A program made the translations under genes and the position numbers. 64,000 bases of DNA from Dromaius novaehollandiae. Lineage: Eukaryota > Chordata > Aves > Casuariiformes > Dromaiidae. Positions 60,401-64,000 of this stretch are shown here, in pieces. A model generated the notes under the pieces. That model did not search any database. It was not told where the DNA came from and saw only the letters and a list, made by a program, of their open reading frames with translations. The stretch is taken from the NCBI RefSeq assembly GCF_036370855.1, contig NC_088110.1:23555501-23619500 (forward strand). Direction: 5' to 3'. Every line of letters begins with the position of its first letter. Within the stretch, counting starts at the first letter, position 1.

Positions 60401-62557
60401 CAGCTGCCGATCTCCGCTGCCTCCCTCCGTTGCAGCAGCTCGGGGCTCTGTGGCTTTTGTGCAACTTTCCTGAACATTAGAAAAAAAAAATCGTGTTTTC
60501 CTGGCCAACAGATTCATTCCCGCTTTGTGGCATCCAAAGGGAAACCGGACCCTGGTGCTTATCACCTCGTCCCGCCTCGCTCCGCAACCTCCAGAAAGCC
60601 ACCAGCTCGGCTCAAACCCTGGGAGACCTGGGGCCACGTCGCGGTTCCCGGGGGGCTTCGCGCCTGCAGGTTCCTGAGTTGCTACAGACCAAGCTTCCCA
60701 GTTTCCTCTGCCACGGAAAGTCTGGAAACAATCCAGATTTCCAAGTGGGGGCTGCCATGAGCTCTCCCATCCCGGAGCCGGGGCTTTGGGGTGCACGGGG
60801 ACGCGGCTAAAGGGCCGGGGGGGACGGGCACCGCGCGGAGGCTCAGGGCACTGCCAGGCTTGACGCTCGACCCTCTGCTCTGCCAAACCGCAGGCAGCGG
60901 GCTGCTGCCGGCCGTCCCCACCTGCGCAGGGCTCGTTAGCGATGGGAATTTAATTAGCTTGCATTGCACTTCCAGCACCTCGCGTCCCTGCAAGGATCGA
61001 TATGAATTAGCAGGAGCCGGCGCAGCACAGCCTGGCACGCGGCTCACCAGGGACGGTGACACCGGCCGGGGGAGAGCAGCCCGCAGGATCCGAGCCCCCG
61101 GCACGGCACCGTGTGCGGGAAAACCGGGCGGCCCGAAGGCCCCGGCGCTGGCCCTGCTTGGGGTGCCACGGGGACCCCCAGCCGCCCCGCGGACACGTTT
61201 GCTGTTCATTGCAAAGTCCAGATGCGCCGGGGCAGCGGGGGACGTTGCGGCCGTCCCCGGCCACCTGCATCGTTTCCAAGTTCCCAGGCTAAAAGCGGGG
61301 CTTGTTATCAAGGGCAAAAAATGTGCCACCTCTGTTGTATTTCATTTCCCTTTCTCCACCTCTTCCCTGCCCGCTGCGCATCCGAGATAACAGCTCACAG
61401 TGCCGGAGCCGGAGCGAGGGGCCGGCAACGGCCTCACCAGCCCTATCGCTGCCTCGCCGGCCGCAAGCAAATCAGGAAGTTTGCAGAGATATTCATTCGG
61501 CCAACAAAATAAACATTTCTCCTGCCAAGCGCCTAACCGGCATCGCCGCGAGCCCGCAGCAATCTGCACAGCTCCCCTCGCTGCGTCCTTCCGGTCACCG
61601 GCGCCGCGGAGCAGCCGCCCGCCGCGCGTCCCCCGTGGGTGCCCCTCACTCAGGACGCGGTGAATGCTGCTGCGGGTGACGGCGTTGCACGGCACATGCT
61701 ATTACGGAGCAGGGACGGAGCCAGGGCCGTGGTCCGGAGCTGCTTGCAAGAGCCCAGACCCTCCCCGAGTGCAAACCCCCTGTGCGGGATGCTGGGGCAG
61801 ACGACGGCGGTGACTCTGCCGGAAGAGTGCCTTCCTCCCCGCGCCCGGCACGGCTCCGGCATCCCTGCATCCTCGCATCCCCGGAGCCGCTGCCGCCGAG
61901 CACCCGAGCTGGCCCATGGGTCACGAGGCTGGGGGGCCGGTCCCCCTGCACAAACTGCTGGGAGAGCCAGCGGGTCCAATTCGCCCCGGCAGCACCAGCC
62001 GCCGCGCGTGGGATCCGGCCGATGCCGAGCGTGGGAACACGTGCTGCCGAGCCGCACGTGAGCGCTGACCCGATAATGAAAGAAAGCACCGAGCAAGCGG
62101 AGGGTTTAAGCCCCGTGCGTGCAACGTAAATGCGGCTCATTGCTCATCGCGGGGAGGCTGGTTGCAGAGCGGGTGCCCAAGGTGCCCCCCGGCCGCCCCC
62201 CACCCTCCCCGCCGGCCGCCGGCGCCCGCCCTCGGGCAACAAGCGCATCCCCCAGCTTACGCAGCACCTGCCCGGGGCCGAGGCTCTGCCCGACACGAGG
62301 GGTGAGTCACCAGCGTCGCGGTGCGCGCGAACAGTGCCGGGCACCCGCGCAGCATCTGGCCCCGCTGCTACCGCCGCCGCCGCCTTACCTCGGCCGGTCC
62401 TGCCGGCGGCCCTGGCACCGTGCGCGGGCGACGAGGGGCGGCCGTCCAGCTCGGCGGGTCCCCCGGGCATCCCGGGCGGAGGAGCGGCGGGGAGCGGGGC
62501 GATGCTGAGCGCCGCGCGGTGCCTGCCCACCCTGGCCCGCCCGGAGGGGCCGTGCAT
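36096..62557 (-). CDS. CBFA2T3: CBFA2/RUNX1 partner transcriptional co-repressor 3 (MTG16/ETO2)
   Basis: Complete coding set of eleven exons: 62389-62557, 42593-42736, 40235-40476, 39681-39770, 38657-38838, 38281-38531, 37586-37671, 37085-37280, 36931-36999, 36544-36734, 36096-36410; 1935 bases, 644 residues (human long form 653). It is a nuclear corepressor of the ETO family that bridges transcription factors to NCoR/SMRT and histone deacetylases, prominent in blood progenitors. Domains: NHR1/TAFH about 150-240, NHR2 oligomerisation helix about 367-430, NHR3 about 469-510, MYND zinc finger 542-578 with Cys542, 545, 553, 556, 562, 566, His574, Cys578. All eight zinc ligands are present. CBFA2T3 rather than RUNX1T1 or CBFA2T2 is supported by [14 protein letters not shown]-type sequence, the short Ala/Pro-rich tail and synteny. 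A second start in exon 2 (42710), in the ideal context GCCGCCACCATG, gives 579 residues, like the short human isoform. Confidence 0.95.
36544..36734 (-). CDS. CBFA2T3: CBFA2T3 exon 10
   Basis: 191 bases, NHR3 coiled coil [20 protein letters not shown] to [10 protein letters not shown]. Acceptor CTTCCAG, donor GTAGGG. Confidence 0.96.
36931..36999 (-). CDS. CBFA2T3: CBFA2T3 exon 9
   Basis: 69 bases, [20 protein letters not shown] and KA. Acceptor CCGCAG, donor GTGAGT. Confidence 0.95.
37085..37280 (-). CDS. CBFA2T3: CBFA2T3 exon 8
   Basis: 196 bases, [20 protein letters not shown] to SGSEPPQL; rest of NHR2 and a Ser/Pro linker. Donor GTACGG. Confidence 0.96.
37586..37671 (-). CDS. CBFA2T3: CBFA2T3 exon 7
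   Basis: 86 bases, [20 protein letters not shown] to WKHLNN; start of the NHR2 oligomerisation helix. Donor GTACGT. Confidence 0.96.
37830..38250. repeat. TTGCACC-type array in CBFA2T3 intron 6
   Basis: About 420 bp of degenerate 5/10-bp units such as GTTGCACCGC and ATCGCACCAC; fills most of the 609-bp intron. Related in motif to the array at 33445-34330. Confidence 0.9.
38281..38531 (-). CDS. CBFA2T3: CBFA2T3 exon 6
   Basis: 251 bases, Pro-rich linker from [20 protein letters not shown] to [10 protein letters not shown]. Donor GTGAGT. Confidence 0.95.
38657..38838 (-). CDS. CBFA2T3: CBFA2T3 exon 5
   Basis: 182 bases, [20 protein letters not shown] to [10 protein letters not shown]; end of NHR1 and start of the linker. 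Acceptor CTCGCAG, donor GTGAGG. Confidence 0.96.
38839..39680. other. CBFA2T3 intron 4
   Basis: 842 bp of GC-rich intron; no exon, repeat array or motif recognised. Confidence 0.6.
39681..39770 (-). CDS. CBFA2T3: CBFA2T3 exon 4
   Basis: 90 bases, phase 0 at both ends, [20 protein letters not shown] to IPFLK, within NHR1. Confidence 0.96.
39771..40234. other. CBFA2T3 intron 3
   Basis: 464 bp of GC-rich intron; nothing further recognised. Confidence 0.6.
40235..40476 (-). CDS. CBFA2T3: CBFA2T3 exon 3
   Basis: 242 bases from [20 protein letters not shown] to [10 protein letters not shown]; first half of NHR1/TAFH. Donor GTACGT. Confidence 0.96.
40477..42592. other. CBFA2T3 intron 2
   Basis: 2.1 kb, GC-rich, with an AT-richer island at about 41270-41400 and another at 41640-41695 that stand out. 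Long open frames on both strands reflect GC content. Confidence 0.6.
42593..42736 (-). CDS. CBFA2T3: CBFA2T3 exon 2
   Basis: 144 bases, [20 protein letters not shown] to HPSFTPST. Acceptor CCCCGCAG, donor GTGAGT. Holds the internal start ATG at 42708-42710 in an ideal Kozak context. Confidence 0.95.
42935..43265. repeat. GGTGGAGAYGGTGC minisatellite
   Basis: About 330 bp of degenerate units built on GGTGGAGACGGTGCCCGGCC and GTGCACCGGGGGAAGGTGCC; the larger unit is repeated about three times. Confidence 0.8.
44696..44942. repeat. 62-bp tandem repeat, four copies
   Basis: Units start CTGGACCACG at 44696, 44758 and 44820 and CTGGATCACG at 44882; each contains GACATCACCCCTGGTCACAG or a variant. 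The second and third copies are nearly identical. Confidence 0.9.
46354..46408 (-). CDS. CBFA2T3: CBFA2T3 alternative first exon C (candidate)
   Basis: ATG at 46408 begins [18 protein letters not shown], then one base and donor GTGAGT. The phase matches exon 2 and would give a 606-residue isoform. Just upstream lie a CCAAT box (46531-46535) and TGACTCA (46556-46562). Inferred from splice phase alone. Confidence 0.45.
46531..46562 (-). promoter_or_regulatory. CCAAT and TGACTCA motifs near exon C
   Basis: CCAAT at 46531-46535 and an AP-1/NF-E2 core TGACTCA at 46556-46562, at the edge of an AT-rich island about 120-150 bp upstream of the exon C ATG. Confidence 0.45.
47040..47470. repeat. ATGCAGC/GCATGC degenerate array
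   Basis: About 430 bp of degenerate units such as GGCACCATGCAGCTGTGCAT and CGCAGCCACGCATGCCACCA. Confidence 0.85.
54576..54900 (-). other. CBFA2T3: CBFA2T3 alternative first exon B (candidate)
   Basis: A CpG-rich segment ends in CAGGACG and donor GTGAGT at 54575, phase 1 if coding, as needed to join exon 2. No in-frame start is convincing; it is better read as a 5' UTR exon with translation from the exon 2 ATG. Its 5' limit is unknown. Confidence 0.45.
55100..55560. repeat. G-rich 54-60-bp minisatellite beside exon B
   Basis: About seven units with GCTCCGGGGCATGCACGGGG and GGGGGGCTGCATAG, G-rich on the plus strand; a more decayed G-rich tract continues to about 56090. Strong quadruplex potential. 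Confidence 0.85.
56755..57200. repeat. GCTGCAC / CCACTGCACAAC degenerate array
   Basis: Starts with four copies of CACGGCTGCTG and goes on with degenerate units like GGCCACTGCACAACCACCGT for about 440 bp. Confidence 0.85.
57746..57778. promoter_or_regulatory. paired AGATAG (GATA) motifs in an AT-rich island
   Basis: AGATAG at 57746-57751 and 57773-57778, both WGATAR matches, inside the island 57720-57870 of CBFA2T3 intron 1. Candidate enhancer only. Confidence 0.4.
57964..58053. repeat. 18-bp tandem repeat, five copies
   Basis: Units CGCCCCGCGGTTCCCCAT alternating with TGCCCTGCGGTTCCCCRT, i.e. a 36-bp pair. Confidence 0.9.
58507..58575. repeat. 15-bp tandem repeat, four to five copies
   Basis: Units TATAACGAGSCTGGG at 58507, 58522 (CATAATGAGCCTGGG), 58537 and 58552, then a partial unit. 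Confidence 0.9.
62389..62557 (-). CDS. CBFA2T3: CBFA2T3 first coding exon A
   Basis: 56 codons plus one base from the ATG at 62557 ([13 protein letters not shown] to AAGRTGR), donor GTAAGG, phase 1, joining exon 2 to form an Asp codon as in the human long form. Low sequence conservation, so the start is less sure than the splice site. Confidence 0.7.
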
Positions 62558-62800
62558 GTGACCGCCGGGGCCGGGGTGGCAGGGAGCGGCGTCCCGCGGC
62601 GAGGGGGAAGGTGAACAGCTGCCGGGCGGCGATAATGCGGCGGGCGGGGGGAGGCCGGGCAGCTGCGCCCGCGTCCTTCCCCAACAGGAACCATCTGCGA
62701 CCAAGCCCAGCTCTGCCTTCCCTATCAGCCATTCCGGTCTGACTTTCCAACAACTTCCCCTTCGCGCTGGCTTCACTTCCTCACTGCGAGGGGCCAGCGC
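62558..62800 (-). promoter_or_regulatory. CBFA2T3: CBFA2T3 exon A promoter
   Basis: GC-rich upstream of exon A. Motifs: CAGCTG E-boxes at 62616-62621 and 62660-62665, ETS-type CAGGAA at 62685-62690, CATCTG at 62692-62697, GATA-type CTATCA (TGATAG reversed) at 62722-62727, and ACTTCCTC (GAGGAAGT reversed) at 62775-62782. Confidence 0.6.
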
Positions 62801-63870
62801 CGTGCAGCACGGCATGGCAGTGCTGTGCAGCGCGCCTGCATGGCCGGCATGGCTGGCACGGTGCAGCATGGCGTGAGCAGCCCTGCATGGCACAGGCAGC
62901 ATGGTGCAACGCAGCCTGGCACGGCTGGCACGGTGCAGCATGGGGTGAGCAGCCCTGCATGGTGTGGGCAGCATGGTGCAATGCAGCCTGGCACAGCTGG
63001 CACGGCGCAGCACGGTGCGAGCAGCCCTGCATGGTGTGGGCAGCATGGTGCAATGCAGCCTGGCACGGCTGGCACGGTGCAGCATGGGGTGAGCAGCCCT
63101 GCATGGCACGGGCAGCATGGTGCAATGCAGCCTGGCACGGCTGGCACGGTGCAGCACGGTGTGAGCAGCCCTGCATGGCACGGGCAACATGGTGCAATGC
63201 AGCCTGGCATGGCTGGCACGGTGCAGCACGGTGTGAGCAGCCCTGCATGGCATGGGCAGCATGGTGCAATGCAGCCTGGCACGGCTGGCACGGTGCAGCA
63301 CGGCGCGAGCAGCCCTGCATGGCACGGGCAACATGGTGCAATGCAGCCTGGCATGGCTGGCACGGTGCAGCACGGTGTGAGCAGCCCTGCATGGCATGGG
63401 CAGCATGGTGCAATGCAGCCTGGCATGGCTGGCACGGCGCAGCACGGTGTGAGCAGCCCTGCATGGCACGGGCAACATGGTGCAATGCAGCCTGGCACGG
63501 CTGGCATGGTGCAGCACAGTGTGAGCAGCCCTGCATGGCATGGGCAGCATGGTGCAATGCAGCCTGGCATGGCTGGCACGGTGCAGCACGGTGTGAGCAG
63601 CCCTGCATGGCACGGGCAACATGGTGCAATGCAGCCTGGCATGGCTGGCACGGCGCAGCACGGCGCGAGCAGCCCTGCATGGCATGGGCAGCATGGTGCA
63701 ATGCAGCCTGGCACGGCTGGCACGGCGCGAGCAGCCCTGCATGGCACGGGCAGCATGGTGCAATGCAGCCTGGCACGGCTGGCACGGCACAGCACGGTGT
63801 GAGCAGCCCTGCATGACATGGCCAGCACGGTGCAGCGCGGCTCGGCTCGGCTCGGCACGGCGCGGGTGGC
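62800..63870. repeat. 72-bp minisatellite upstream of CBFA2T3
   Basis: About 13 copies of a 72-bp unit with GAGCAGCCCTGCATGG, CATGGTGCAATGCAGCCTGG and GGCTGGCACGGTGCAGCA. Because 72 is divisible by three, several frames on both strands stay open as 24-residue periodic strings; these are not genes. Confidence 0.93.
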
Positions 63871-64000
63871 GTGGCGCAGCGTGCTGCAGCCCTGCACCAC
63901 GCAGCCAGTGCAGCGCAGCATGGCCAGTGCGTGTGCAACCGGGATGGTGCAACAGGGAGGGCTCAGCCCCGCTGCTGCAGACCTGCAGCCCCACTGGCCT

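Larger units (their letters stand above)
42737..62388. other. CBFA2T3 intron 1
   Basis: 19.7 kb between exon A and exon 2. It contains candidate first exons C and B, tandem repeats (listed separately) and short AT-rich islands: 43840-43895, 46130-46230, 46540-46720, 47740-47810, 48240-48320, 48740-48870, 49985-50060, 52700-52960, 57460-57560, 57720-57870, 58220-58350, 60935-61010, 61300-61400, 61480-61530. No other gene recognised. Confidence 0.7.

Noticed and set aside
33445-63870. Regularly spaced repeats that might suggest a CRISPR array
   Set aside because: Units abut without unique spacers, are degenerate and lie in a vertebrate gene; these are minisatellites.
62144-63994. 616-codon open frame on the minus strand and 300-385-codon frames on both strands in 62773-63938
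   Set aside because: They arise from the 72-bp repeat (multiple of three) and GC-rich DNA; the protein would be a 24-residue periodic string, open equally in several frames. Only the exon A segment is kept.

Overview
The window is vertebrate nuclear DNA, most likely from a bird. It has four intron-bearing genes in the order GALNS (minus), TRAPPC2L (plus), PABPN1L (minus), CBFA2T3 (minus), the block known from human 16q24.3 and its avian counterpart. CBFA2T3 introns are short, the right half is very GC-rich and full of minisatellites (typical of an avian microchromosome), and the GALNS introns hold old CR1-type fragments plus a solo LTR of an endogenous retrovirus. I cannot name the species. 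All exon boundaries below were read from the sequence: each has GT/AG ends, phases join without a break, and each spliced frame stays open.

Layout. 1-3464: part of GALNS intron 9; the last GALNS exons lie off the left edge. 3465-18854: GALNS exons 9 to 1 (990 coding bases, 330 residues). 18855-18982: a 128-bp bidirectional CpG promoter with three CACGTG boxes. 18983-22050: TRAPPC2L, complete, five exons, 139 residues. 22050-25409: non-coding, probably including the PABPN1L 3' UTR. 25410-30736: PABPN1L, complete, eight exons, 249 residues. 31325-36095: a long CBFA2T3 3' UTR containing a large GCAC-rich repeat array. 36096-42736: CBFA2T3 exons 11 to 2. 42737-62388: a 19.7-kb intron with two further candidate first exons (ends at 46354 and 54576), several tandem repeats and short AT-rich islands that look like regulatory elements. 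62389-62557: first coding exon (644-residue isoform). 62558-62800: GC-rich promoter with E-box, ETS and GATA motifs. 62800-63870: a 72-bp minisatellite of about 13 copies.

Function. GALNS is a lysosomal sulfatase for keratan sulfate and chondroitin-6-sulfate. TRAPPC2L is a subunit of TRAPP vesicle-tethering complexes. PABPN1L is a germline/embryonic-type poly(A)-binding RRM protein. CBFA2T3 (MTG16/ETO2) is a transcriptional corepressor of blood and other progenitors. They do not form a pathway; GALNS and TRAPPC2L probably share promoter control. I found no prokaryote-like system, CRISPR array, rRNA or supportable tRNA. The most notable points are the three phase-compatible first exons of CBFA2T3, the CLEAR-like boxes in the shared promoter, the intact solo LTR with target duplication, and the recurrence of related GCAC-rich tandem arrays across the CBFA2T3 locus.
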